Origin: Pseudarthrobacter phenanthrenivorans
Lineage (GTDB): Bacteria > Actinomycetota > Actinomycetes > Actinomycetales > Micrococcaceae
DNA: 64,000 nucleotides
Assembly (NCBI RefSeq): GCF_000813845.1
Contig: NZ_JWTB01000012.1
Location: 107,734 to 171,733 of the forward strand
Direction of reading: 5' to 3'
A program made the position numbers and the translations under genes. The notes beneath the pieces are model-generated. The model was not told the DNA's origin. It did not search any database and saw only the letters and a program-made list of their open reading frames with translations. Below, piece after piece: positions 46,510 through 56,491 of the stretch (positions are counted from its first letter, which is position 1; each line of letters opens with the position of its first letter).

Positions 46510-46681
46510 GCAGGTGGCACCGCCCTTCCCTGCAGCGGGGCTGCGGGCCGCCGGGCGGCAGGACAGGCCGTTGACGTGGGCTTCTACAATGGTCCCAGGC
46601 CGGTCTTCCAATTGACGTGAAGGTCCGGTTTGGGGGCGGGGACAGGACTCCGTTTTCCGGACACTTGGATCTCGCCGGTAG

Positions 46682-48439
<1,758 letters not shown>

Positions 48440-48463
48440 TGCGCCTGCGGGCAGGTCCGGCCG

Positions 48464-49144
48464 TTAAGCGGAGTCGGAGGAACTCTTGGTGACGTAGACC
48501 GCTGCCTGCGTCCGCCGCTCGAACCCCAGTTTGGCCAGGATGGACGACACGTAGTTCTTGACGGTCTTCTCGGCCAGGAACAGCTCGTCGCCGATCTGCC
48601 GGTTGGTCAACCCCTGGCCGATCAGCGCCAGCACCTTCTTCTCCTGGGCGCTGAGGCCCTCCAGCCTGGGATCGGTGTGCACCGTGGAAAGACCCGTGAT
48701 GATCTGCTGCTCCACCCCCGGTTCGAACAACGATTCACCGGCCGCGGCTCTGCGGATTCCGGCCAGGAGGTCATCACTCCTGATCTGCTTCAGGATGTAC
48801 CCCGACGCGCCTGCCAGGACTGCGCCACGGAGTGCCTGCTCGTCGTCGTAGCTCGTGAGGATCAGGCAGCGCAGGCGCGGATCGAGGGAACGCACGTCCC
48901 GGCATACTTCGATCCCTGTCCCGTCCGGAAGCCGCCCGTCAAGGATTGCGATGTCCGGATGAAGGGCCGGGATGCGGCGGGTGGCCTCCGCGGCGGATCC
49001 GCTTTCGCCGACCACGAGGAATCCTTCACCTTCCAGCAGGTCCTTCAACCCCTGCCGGACAAGCTCGTGGTCATCCAGGATGAACACCCGGACCGGTCCC
49101 GGAGATCGTGTGGCCCCGTCAGTTCCTGCTTCACCCTTGTGCAC
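48464..49144 (-). CDS. DevR/DosR-like NarL-family response regulator
   Basis: 226 residues. The receiver has acidic pair DD at 24-25, phospho-acceptor Asp 69 in AILDGRLPDG, and Lys 119 in GASGYILKQI. The C-terminal LuxR-type HTH (LSAQEKKVLALIGQGLTNRQIG and FLAEKTVKNYVSSILAKL) closely follows the DosR pattern. A DosR-box-like site lies 100 bases upstream, consistent with autoregulation. It should be the partner of the adjacent kinase and the activator of the surrounding genes. Confidence 0.93.
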   Translation of the reverse strand: MHKGEAGTDGATRSPGPVRVFILDDHELVRQGLKDLLEGEGFLVVGESGSAAEATRRIPALHPDIAILDGRLPDGTGIEVCRDVRSLDPRLRCLILTSYDDEQALRGAVLAGASGYILKQIRSDDLLAGIRRAAAGESLFEPGVEQQIITGLSTVHTDPRLEGLSAQEKKVLALIGQGLTNRQIGDELFLAEKTVKNYVSSILAKLGFERRTQAAVYVTKSSSDSA

Positions 49145-49244
49145 CGAGAGCTCCCCACATTTTCAGGATCAGTACCCCGACGACAGCGGGGTGGCCCCTG
49201 GGAGGGCCTGCCCCCATTCTTACCCGTCAAGGGGTGGCCGGGAA

Positions 49245-49258
49245 GGGACCAAAGTCCG
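49245..49258. promoter_or_regulatory. DosR-box-like site GGGACCAAAGTCCG
   Basis: One mismatch from the best site in the window (32759). It lies between the divergent DosR-like regulator gene (100 bases away) and the Usp gene at 49386 (127 bases away), so it could control both. Confidence 0.7.
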
Positions 49259-49385
49259 CGCGCCGCAGGGAACCCCGCCATCCGCCGCTGCCCGTCCTCC
49301 CGGTAGCCCGGCGCACGATGACTTATGGCACTGTTCCGGGACGCATTTCCGGTCCAGGCTGGGGGAACAGCACCAAGGAGGGAAC

Positions 49386-49904
49386 GTGGCACCAGCAGGG
49401 GACGGGATACCAGCCACTGGTGTGGCAACCGGGGCTGCCCCGGGAAAACACCCCAGGATCATCGTGGGCGTGGATGGATCTGAAGCGTCCATGGCTGCAC
49501 TGCGCGTGGCCGGGGCGCTGGCAGAGCCGCTCTCGGCCCGGGTGGAGGCGTGGGCCTGCTGGGACGTTCCGGCCGGCTATGGGGTGTACCTGGCAGTGGG
49601 GATCGAGGGCTTCAGGTACGCGGCCGACCAAGTGCTCCAGCAGACCCTGACGGACGCGTTCGGGGAGTTGCCAGGCTTTGTGCATCCCCGGCTGGTGCGC
49701 GGCAAGCCCGGCCCGGTGCTCATTGACGCCAGCCGCAACGCATCCCTGGTGATCGTCGGCCGGCGGGGACATGGAAGCTTCGTTCCCGGTTCGGTCAGTT
49801 CAGCATGCGTGAGCCACGCACACTGCCCCGTGCTGGTGGTGCACGCCCCCGAAAAGGCAACCGGGAACCGTCCTGACGGGGCCGGCGCCGCGGTGGTGCC
49901 CTGA
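49386..49904 (+). CDS. Universal stress protein, single domain
   Basis: 172 residues; GTG 49386 with GGAGGG four bases upstream. After an Ala/Gly-rich lead, the Usp fold begins IIVGVDGSEASMAALRVAG and has the ATP-binding VGRRGHGSFVPGSVSSA. It is related to the Usp at 55949, with a shared WACWDVPAGYG/ACWEYPQMYSG segment. It is divergent from the DosR-like regulator. Confidence 0.92.
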   Translation: MAPAGDGIPATGVATGAAPGKHPRIIVGVDGSEASMAALRVAGALAEPLSARVEAWACWDVPAGYGVYLAVGIEGFRYAADQVLQQTLTDAFGELPGFVHPRLVRGKPGPVLIDASRNASLVIVGRRGHGSFVPGSVSSACVSHAHCPVLVVHAPEKATGNRPDGAGAAVVP

Positions 49905-49945
49905 AGCGCGAAGGCCCAACCCGCCGTCGTACTGCTCCCGCCGCA

Positions 49946-50521
49946 TTACCCGTGCCCGTGCTGCCCGTGCCGGTGGCGGTCCTTTTCTTCGCCGTGCGGT
50001 GCAGCGTGGTGGTGGGAACCGGCGTGCCCGCCGGTACCCACCAGTTCGTGGAGGCCTTCAACTGCCCGGCTAAGGGACAGCCCGGGGGAGGCCACGATGA
50101 AAGGCATCAGCAGGCGGTTCTCCTTGTCCAGATGCAGGGCGAAGATCCGCTGGATGGCGCCGGCGGCGACCGCAGCAGGGACCCCGTCCGCCGTCCTCAG
50201 CTCCTCGACCAGGTCCACGATCACCTGGTGCTCGGCCAGCATGCCGTCCACCAGAAGCTTCGCCTCCGGCATCCCGTGGGGCCCGCTGTACAAGGGGCCC
50301 TCTTCCGCCAGGGCGTGCGGAACGAGTTCCTCGTCGCACCAATCCAGCAAAGCCGCCTGGGTTGATTGCCCGGCAGCGGCGTCCCCTGCCTCCACCGCTT
50401 CGGTGAGCAGCCCCACCAGAACGTTCAACTGCTTCAGCATCCCGGCATGGTGGGCCTCCACGGACTGCAGCGCCCGCGTGTCCGCGGAGGAGTCCTTGCC
50501 GGCCCCCGTAGCCCGGTTCAT
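49946..50521 (-). CDS. Hemerythrin HHE domain protein with His-rich tail
   Basis: 191 residues. The HHE helical bundle ligands are visible: HH at 24-25, HALAEE (His 69, Glu 73), EHQVIVDLVEEL (His 98) and HLDKENRLLMPF (His 130, Glu 134), able to bind a di-iron centre. The tail from about 165 is rich in His (GSHHHAAPHGEE, HRHGQHGHG) and likely binds extra metal. ATG overlaps the stop of the DUF3040 gene. A role in oxygen or iron/NO sensing or storage is expected from the family. Confidence 0.9.
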   Translation of the reverse strand: MNRATGAGKDSSADTRALQSVEAHHAGMLKQLNVLVGLLTEAVEAGDAAAGQSTQAALLDWCDEELVPHALAEEGPLYSGPHGMPEAKLLVDGMLAEHQVIVDLVEELRTADGVPAAVAAGAIQRIFALHLDKENRLLMPFIVASPGLSLSRAVEGLHELVGTGGHAGSHHHAAPHGEEKDRHRHGQHGHG

Positions 50522-50838
50522 CCGTTGTTGCCTTCCATCTGGTTGACCTGGCCGTCCACCTTCCGTGGAGACCAGCGGAGGTCCTTCAGTGCCCAGTAGC
50601 ACGCGGCGTTCATGACGGCGAAGCCCGCGATGCCCACGTAAGGGACCCGGATCACCAGGCCCAGGAGCAGGACGCAGACGCCGGCTGCAAAGAGGACCAG
50701 GCCGCGCGTGACCCGGGTCCGCAGGGACAGTCCAACGGCGTGCCGGCCAAGCAGGGCGGCCAGCCTGGGGTCTTCCTGCTCCAGGCCTTGGCGGATCAGT
50801 TCCAGTTCGCGTTTCTCGAATTCAGAGAGTGGCACCAC
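50518..50838 (-). CDS. DUF3040 membrane protein
   Basis: 106 residues. LSEFEKRELELIRQGLEQEDPRLAALL is the DUF3040 signature, followed by two membrane helices (GLVLFAAGVCVLLLGLVI, VGIAGFAVMNAACYWAL). GTG start at 50838. Middle gene of SHOCT-DUF3040-hemerythrin; function unknown. Confidence 0.88.
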   Translation of the reverse strand: MVPLSEFEKRELELIRQGLEQEDPRLAALLGRHAVGLSLRTRVTRGLVLFAAGVCVLLLGLVIRVPYVGIAGFAVMNAACYWALKDLRWSPRKVDGQVNQMEGNNG

Positions 50839-50872
50839 TGCCCCCTTATGTCCTTTGCCCAGGGCCGCAAAC

Positions 50873-51136
50873 TCAAGCGCCCGGGTGGCCGCGCAGGACA
50901 GCCAGCCGGTTCTGGTATTCCGCGGTGTCGATTTCCCCGCGCGCGAACCGCTCGGCCAGGACTTCCTCCGCCGCGCGCGAAGGCGGCGGCTGGGTGGCGT
51001 GCGGGGACGGTGTGCGCAGGAAACGGGCCAGCAGGACGATACCGGTGATGATTGCCCCCCAGACCACCACCATGCTGATGCTCATCAGCACATAGCCCCA
51101 CCAGCCCATGCCGTCATTCCAGCCGTACACTTCCAT
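50873..51136 (-). CDS. SHOCT-domain small membrane protein
   Basis: 87 residues with one membrane helix (GYVLMSISMVVVWGAIITGIVLLARFL) and a C-terminal SHOCT motif (AEEVLAERFARGEIDTAEYQNRLAVL). SHOCT motifs are thought to mediate oligomer or membrane-protein contacts. First gene of the three-gene unit ending in hemerythrin. Confidence 0.88.
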   Translation of the reverse strand: MEVYGWNDGMGWWGYVLMSISMVVVWGAIITGIVLLARFLRTPSPHATQPPPSRAAEEVLAERFARGEIDTAEYQNRLAVLRGHPGA

Positions 51137-51363
51137 GACCTCCGGTCCATGAAGGCGGACGCCAACCGTCTGCTTCCGTTACCAGTATTGGCCGCTGCGC
51201 GTGCGTGGGGGAGAGCCATTGGTCCTGTTCCGGAGGCGGGGTCCTCCTGCCGTCTGTTCCGGCGGCCGGAGGGGCTTTCGGCACTGGCATGGGGCGGGCG
51301 CCGGCATGATGCTGGACGGCGGGTGGCTCATGGGAGTGCGCGCTTGCGAAGGGAAGGCGGCCA

Positions 51364-52041
51364 GTGGAACCTGCGGCAAGGGCCGACGACGGCGGGACAT
51401 CCGGACGTGCATACCTCGCCGGATGGGTGGGCTGGGTCACCATGGGCGAAAGCCTGGGCTTCCTCGCCCCGGCCCTTGCCCAGTTCGTTGCCGCAACGTT
51501 CCTGCCGGACGCTCTCTTTGGGCTGCTGGTTGTGGCGGGCCTTGCCGAGGGCGGGATCCTCGGCTGGTTCCAGGCCCGGATCCTGAGGGTCCGGCTGCCG
51601 GGCCTGTCCACGGCCCGGTGGACTGTGCTGACGGGGTTGGCCGCCGGCGTCGCCTGGTCCGTGGGGATGCTGCCGTCGACTTTTGCAGGGTGGCAGGACT
51701 GGCCCCCGGCCGCGCGGATTGGCGCAGGCACGCTGGCGGCCGTTGTGCTGCTCGGCTCCATCGGGACCGCCCAGTGGCTTGAGCTGCGGAGGTTGCAACG
51801 GCAGCACCTGATCAGCCGGGCGTGGTGCTGGATTGCCGGGAGCGCCGCAGCCTGGGCGGCCGGCCTGGCAGTGTTTACGCTTGTTGCTCCGCCCTTGTGG
51901 CAGCCGGGACAGCCGGCGTGGCTGATCGCCGCCATTGGGGTGGTGGCCGCAGTGCTCATGGCGGCAGCGATGGCCCTGGTCACCGGCCTGGTCCTGGTCC
52001 GTGTTGTCCCCGAGGCAGCGCCTGAAGCGCGACGGGGCTAA
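51364..52041 (+). CDS. Hypothetical multi-pass membrane protein
   Basis: 225 residues, GTG start. Four to six hydrophobic segments (for example FLPDALFGLLVVAGLAEGGILGW and LIAAIGVVAAVLMAAAMALVTGLVLV) separated by short Arg-containing loops. No family recognised. It is divergent from the SHOCT unit and convergent with the CtpF-like ATPase; the 51137-51363 gap shows no gene. Confidence 0.75.
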   Translation: MEPAARADDGGTSGRAYLAGWVGWVTMGESLGFLAPALAQFVAATFLPDALFGLLVVAGLAEGGILGWFQARILRVRLPGLSTARWTVLTGLAAGVAWSVGMLPSTFAGWQDWPPAARIGAGTLAAVVLLGSIGTAQWLELRRLQRQHLISRAWCWIAGSAAAWAAGLAVFTLVAPPLWQPGQPAWLIAAIGVVAAVLMAAAMALVTGLVLVRVVPEAAPEARRG

Positions 52042-52061
52042 CAAGCCCGGAACATCCACCG

Positions 52062-54917
52062 TCAAAAGCCCTGGCGCCGCAGCCGTTTGTCCACGGCGAC
52101 GGCGGCGGATGCCAGCAAGGCGAGGCCGAAGATCCGCAACCACGCTTCGGGACCGATCGGTGCGGTGTGGAAGAGTTCGTTCATCAGCGGTGCGTAGGTG
52201 AGGGCCAGCTGTGCGGCCGCCTGGACCGCCACGCCGAGGAGGAGCCAGCGGTTGCCCAGCAGCCCCGTCCGCCATGCCGGCCGGGTCAGCGACCGGCAGC
52301 TGAAGAGGTAGAACACTTCCACGGCCACGAAGAGGTTCACGGCGGACGTGCGGGCCTCCGCCACAGTGGCGCCGATGGCGAGCTCATGGTCGAACAGCCA
52401 CCAGGTCCCCACGACAAGGAGGGCCGAGACAAGCAGGATCCGGACCGTAAGGGCCCAGGTCAGGAGGGGACGGTCCGGTGCCCTGGGCGGCCGGGACATG
52501 AGTCCGGGCTCCTTGGGTTCAAAAGCCAGCATCAGTCCAAGGGCGACGGCCGTGGTCATGTTGATCCATAGGATCTGGGTGGGCAGGATCGGCAGCGTTG
52601 CGCCCAGCAGGATGGCGGCGAGGATCACCAGTCCTTCAGCCATGTTGGTAGGCAGGGTCCAGACAATGAACTTGGTCAGGTTGTCGAAAACGTTGCGGCC
52701 TTCTTCCACCGCTGCCTCGATGGTGGCGAAGTCGTCATCGGTCAGCACGATGTCGGAGGCTTCCTTGGCCACCTCCGTTCCGGTGCGTCCCATCGATATG
52801 CCAACGTTGGCCTGGCGAAGGGCCGGTGCGTCGTTGACGCCGTCCCCGGTCATGGCAACCACGTGCCCCCGGGACTGCAGGGCGCCGATGAGTCGAAGCT
52901 TCTGCTCCGGCGACACCCGGGCGAAAACGGTGGCCCGGTCCACCGCATCGGCGAACCTGTCCGCGGGTATGGCGTCCAGCTCTGCGCCGGCCAGGGCTGT
53001 TCCGGGGCCATGGTCAACGGCCAGGCCCACCGCTGCGGCGACGGTCATGGCCGTTCGCACGTGGTCTCCGGTGATCATCTTGACTGCCACGCCGGCGCGG
53101 CGGCAGGCTTCGACGGACCCGGCGGCCGCTTCGCGCGGCGGGTCATGCATGGCCTGGAGTCCTGTCAGTACCATCCGGCCGCGCAGCCCCGTGGCGGAGA
53201 GGGTATGCGTTTCCGCTGGGAGCCGCAGCATGGCGGTGGCGAGCACCCGGAGCCCCTGGTCCGCGAGCGCGTGCGCGGCGGTGAGGGCTGCGTGCCTGCG
53301 GACCGGCCGGCAACTGCCGTCCGCAGCCATTTCAAGGCTGCACAGTTCCAGGATCCGCTCCACCGCGCCCTTAACGAACACAGTGCCGCCGCCGGAGCGG
53401 AGCGTGGACGTGTGCAGTGTCGCCATGAACTGCCCTTCGGAGGTGAACGGCAGTTCCTGCTGCCGCGGATTCGCGGCCAGGAAGTCCTGCACCGCGATTC
53501 CGCCCTTGGCGGCAGCGACCAGCATCGCGGCTTCGGTGGGATCGCCCCGCACCTGCCACCCCGACGCCGTGCTGTGGACACTGGCGTCATTGCAGGCCGC
53601 ACCGGCCAGGAGGGTCCAACGCAGGGCCGCATCCCTGCCGTCAGGTTCCGCTGGCCTGAGCGGTTGCTGCGCCTCCGCGTTCGGTGCCGCTGAAGCGGCG
53701 ATGTGTCCTTCCGGTCCGTAGCCGGAGCCGGTCACGCCATAGCTTCCCGAGGGCGTCCAGAGTGCCCGGACGGTCATCTGGTTCCTGGTGAACGTGCCGG
53801 TCTTGTCAGAGCAGATCACGGTGGTGCTGCCGAGCGTCTCCACCACGGGGAGCCGCCGGACAACGGCGCGGCGGCGGGCCATGCGGCGGACACCGATGGC
53901 AAGGGTCACGGTCACCGCGGCGGGCAGGCCCTCGGGAATGGCTCCCACGGCGAGGGCGACGGCGGCGGTGAACATCTGGCCCGGCGGTTCGCCGTGTGCC
54001 AGGCCGGCAGCGAAGGCCAAGGCAGCGAGGGCGAGGATGGCAAGGGTCAAGGTGGAGCTGAATTTGGCCAGTTTCTGCGTCAGGGGTGTGGCCGTGGGCC
54101 GTACGGCGCCCATGAGTCGGTGGACTTCCCCAAGTTCTGTTTCGCCGCCGGTGGCGACCACGACGCCTTCCCCGGTGCCGGCGATGACCAGGGTGCCGCT
54201 GTACATCATGTTCCGCCGGTCGGCCACGGGCGTGACCCGGGGCAGGACCACCTGGTCCTTGGCCACGGGCTCTGATTCTCCCGTCAGGGCGGACTCATCG
54301 GCCCGCAGGGCGGAAAGGCGTACCAGGCGGAGGTCGGCCGGGACCTTGTCGCCCGCCTCGAGCAGGACCAGGTCGCCGGGGACCAGGTCCTCGGAGGGCA
54401 CCTGTTTGCGCTCCCCGCCGCGCAGCACGGCGGCGTGCGTGCGGACCAGCGAGTGGAGGGCATCCAACGCCGCCTCTGCCCGTACTTCCTGGATGAACCC
54501 GATCAGCGTATTCAGCAGCACCACCGCCAGGATGACGGCCGAATCCAGGAATTCGCCAAGGAACGCGGTTACAGCGACGGCGGCCAGCAGGACGAAGACC
54601 AGGGGGTTATTGAACTGGCGTCCAAGCTTGCGGGCCAACCCCGCCCGCTGCGTCCGGGAAAGCTCGTTGGCCCCGAACTGTGCGCGCCGGCGCACCACCT
54701 CTTCCGGGCCCAGGCCTCTGGCGGCATCGGTCTCCAGGAGCAGGACCACCTCGTGGACCGGGAGCCCGTGATGCGCCGGATCGGCGTCATTTCCGGTCCT
54801 GTGGCGTCTTCCGGACGGTTTCGGAGGGCTGCTGTCCGCCTCCGCGTCCCGGGAGGGCCTGGCCTTCCCCTTGCCCGTCCCCCTGGCCTTTCCCACGGGC
54901 GCCACCGCCTCCCTCAC
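52062..54917 (-). CDS. P2A-type cation ATPase, CtpF/calcium-pump-like
   Basis: 951 residues with an N-terminal basic, low-complexity lead of about 50 residues. HGLPVHEVVLLLETDAARGLG opens the cation-ATPase N domain; TGES at 212-215, PEGLP at 328-332, phosphorylation Asp 371 in SDKTGTFT (Phe for the usual Leu), hinge TGDGVNDAPALRQANVGISM. The PEGL motif and overall order match SERCA/PMCA-like pumps and CtpF, a DosR-regulon member in M. tuberculosis. GTG 54917 overlaps the stop of the upstream deacetylase. Confidence 0.9.
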   Translation of the reverse strand: MREAVAPVGKARGTGKGKARPSRDAEADSSPPKPSGRRHRTGNDADPAHHGLPVHEVVLLLETDAARGLGPEEVVRRRAQFGANELSRTQRAGLARKLGRQFNNPLVFVLLAAVAVTAFLGEFLDSAVILAVVLLNTLIGFIQEVRAEAALDALHSLVRTHAAVLRGGERKQVPSEDLVPGDLVLLEAGDKVPADLRLVRLSALRADESALTGESEPVAKDQVVLPRVTPVADRRNMMYSGTLVIAGTGEGVVVATGGETELGEVHRLMGAVRPTATPLTQKLAKFSSTLTLAILALAALAFAAGLAHGEPPGQMFTAAVALAVGAIPEGLPAAVTVTLAIGVRRMARRRAVVRRLPVVETLGSTTVICSDKTGTFTRNQMTVRALWTPSGSYGVTGSGYGPEGHIAASAAPNAEAQQPLRPAEPDGRDAALRWTLLAGAACNDASVHSTASGWQVRGDPTEAAMLVAAAKGGIAVQDFLAANPRQQELPFTSEGQFMATLHTSTLRSGGGTVFVKGAVERILELCSLEMAADGSCRPVRRHAALTAAHALADQGLRVLATAMLRLPAETHTLSATGLRGRMVLTGLQAMHDPPREAAAGSVEACRRAGVAVKMITGDHVRTAMTVAAAVGLAVDHGPGTALAGAELDAIPADRFADAVDRATVFARVSPEQKLRLIGALQSRGHVVAMTGDGVNDAPALRQANVGISMGRTGTEVAKEASDIVLTDDDFATIEAAVEEGRNVFDNLTKFIVWTLPTNMAEGLVILAAILLGATLPILPTQILWINMTTAVALGLMLAFEPKEPGLMSRPPRAPDRPLLTWALTVRILLVSALLVVGTWWLFDHELAIGATVAEARTSAVNLFVAVEVFYLFSCRSLTRPAWRTGLLGNRWLLLGVAVQAAAQLALTYAPLMNELFHTAPIGPEAWLRIFGLALLASAAVAVDKRLRRQGF

Positions 54918-55903
54918 CGGCCCAGCAACGCATCGAGGGTGGTGAAGCCGTACCCCGCAGCCCTGATGCCATCGATGACCTGGGGCAGGGCGTCGGCATC
55001 CAGGGTGGTGCCGTCGTCGGGGTTGGAACCAATGTGCATGAGGACGATTTCACCGGGCTGAAGTCCTGCCTGGACGCGGTCCGCGACGATCTGGACGCTG
55101 GCACCGCCACTGGTTCCTTTCCAGCCCAGCGTGTCCAGCGTCCACCTGACCGGCACATATCCCAGCGAGTTGACCGCGGCGATGGTCCGGGCGTCGCGCT
55201 CACCAAAAGGAAAGCGGAACAGGGGCCGCGGATCGCCGCCGGCTGCGAGGATTGCCTGCTCCGCCGCAAGCACCTCTTGCGTAATCCGGGCGCTGTCCAG
55301 CCCGGTGAACCCCGGATGCGTCATGGAGTGGTTCGCCACCCGGTGCCCTGCCGCGGCAATATCTGACACGCCCTGCGGGTTGCTGGCCGCCCAGTTCCCA
55401 GTGAGGAAGAACGTTCCGGCAACGCCTTTCGAGGACAGGGTGGCCAGGATCTTCGGCAATCCGGCCGCGTTTGCCCCGGCGTCGAAGGTGAGGGCAACCA
55501 CGCGGCCCGCCCCCGGGATGACCGTGAGGTCCTGGCCCCGGAGGGACTCCGGAAACGGCGGCGGGGGTGCACCTGGCTCCGCCGGCGCCGTTGGCTGGGC
55601 CGGGGGTTCACCCGGTTGCCCGGCGGGCGGGGGCTCGGCTATTGGCGGGACCGTGACGGGCGGCTCCACCGGAGTCTGGCCGGCTTCAGACGTATCCGTC
55701 TCCGACGGCGGCGGGGAGAAGGACGGGCCGGTTGTGCCGGACGGTTGTCCGGATACCGGCGCGGACGTGGAAGGGGATGACGACGGCGGACCGGCCGTCC
55801 GCGCCGGAAGCAGCAGGGCCAGGACGACGGCGAGCACCACCAACGCGACTGCGAGCGCGACGGCGGGCGCCCGCCGTCGCGCTCCACCATCCGGCACTGC
55901 CAT
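54914..55903 (-). CDS. Polysaccharide deacetylase (NodB domain), membrane-anchored
   Basis: About 330 residues. A short basic lead and a hydrophobic anchor (VALAVALVVLAVVLALLL) are followed by a Pro/Ser/Thr-rich linker of some 90 residues and a NodB domain: ALTFDAGANA (catalytic Asp), NHSMTHPGF (zinc His pair), RFPFGERD and LMHIGSN. Acts outside the membrane, probably on cell-wall or exopolysaccharide N-acetyl groups. ATG 55903 or GTG 55906 are both possible. It stands between a Usp gene and a P-type ATPase, which it overlaps. Confidence 0.9.
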   Translation of the reverse strand: MAVPDGGARRRAPAVALAVALVVLAVVLALLLPARTAGPPSSSPSTSAPVSGQPSGTTGPSFSPPPSETDTSEAGQTPVEPPVTVPPIAEPPPAGQPGEPPAQPTAPAEPGAPPPPFPESLRGQDLTVIPGAGRVVALTFDAGANAAGLPKILATLSSKGVAGTFFLTGNWAASNPQGVSDIAAAGHRVANHSMTHPGFTGLDSARITQEVLAAEQAILAAGGDPRPLFRFPFGERDARTIAAVNSLGYVPVRWTLDTLGWKGTSGGASVQIVADRVQAGLQPGEIVLMHIGSNPDDGTTLDADALPQVIDGIRAAGYGFTTLDALLGR

Positions 55904-55948
55904 CACCCGCCCCTTGCGCTGACCCTGGCCTATGCCCTCCTGGGCAGG

Positions 55949-56416
55949 TCAGGAACCGCTGGGGCCGCCCGGTGCGGTCTCCGGGCTGTGGACCACCAAC
56001 ACCGGGCAATGTGCGTGGGCGACCAGCGCGGAGCTGACGGAACCCAGCAGCAGGCCGCCGAATCCGCCGTGCCCCCGGCGCCCCACCACGATCATGTCAG
56101 CGTCCCGGCTGGCGTCGATCAGCGCCTCCCGCGGATGGCTCCGCACCAGGGTGGCGGTGACATTTTCCGGGATGCCCGGACCGAAGGCCTGGGCCACTGT
56201 CTCGTCCAGGACCTTCCGGGCCCCCTCCTCGAAGCCCTCGACGCCCATCATGACGTAGCCGCTGTACATCTGGGGGTACTCCCAGCAGGCCAGGGCCTGC
56301 ACCTTGGCCCCCAGGGGGGTGGCAAGCCGCTGGGCCTGGCGAAGCGCCTCCACCGACGCCTCCGAACCGTCCACGCCCACCACAATCCTTGCTATCGGTG
56401 CCCCGGCAATGCTCAT
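55949..56416 (-). CDS. Universal stress protein, single domain
   Basis: 155 residues, GGGAG six bases before ATG 56416. Usp fold: RIVVGVDGSEASVEALRQAQ and ATP-binding VGRRGHGGFGGLLLGSVSSA. It leads the deacetylase and CtpF-like ATPase genes, 45 bases apart, in a probable operon. No convincing DosR-like box is seen upstream. Confidence 0.93.
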   Translation of the reverse strand: MSIAGAPIARIVVGVDGSEASVEALRQAQRLATPLGAKVQALACWEYPQMYSGYVMMGVEGFEEGARKVLDETVAQAFGPGIPENVTATLVRSHPREALIDASRDADMIVVGRRGHGGFGGLLLGSVSSALVAHAHCPVLVVHSPETAPGGPSGS

Positions 56417-56491
56417 GTCCCGCTCCCTGATCGGATCCGTATTGTCCCGCCCATCATCGCCCGGGGACCTGCCATGGGGTAGGGCCTAAGG

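Noticed and set aside
46638..46651. GGGACAGGACTCCG upstream of the kinase as a DosR-like box.
   Set aside because: First arm matches but the centre and second arm do not.
56440..56455. GGGACAATACGGAT (minus strand) upstream of the Usp at 55949.
   Set aside because: Only the first five bases fit; no second arm.
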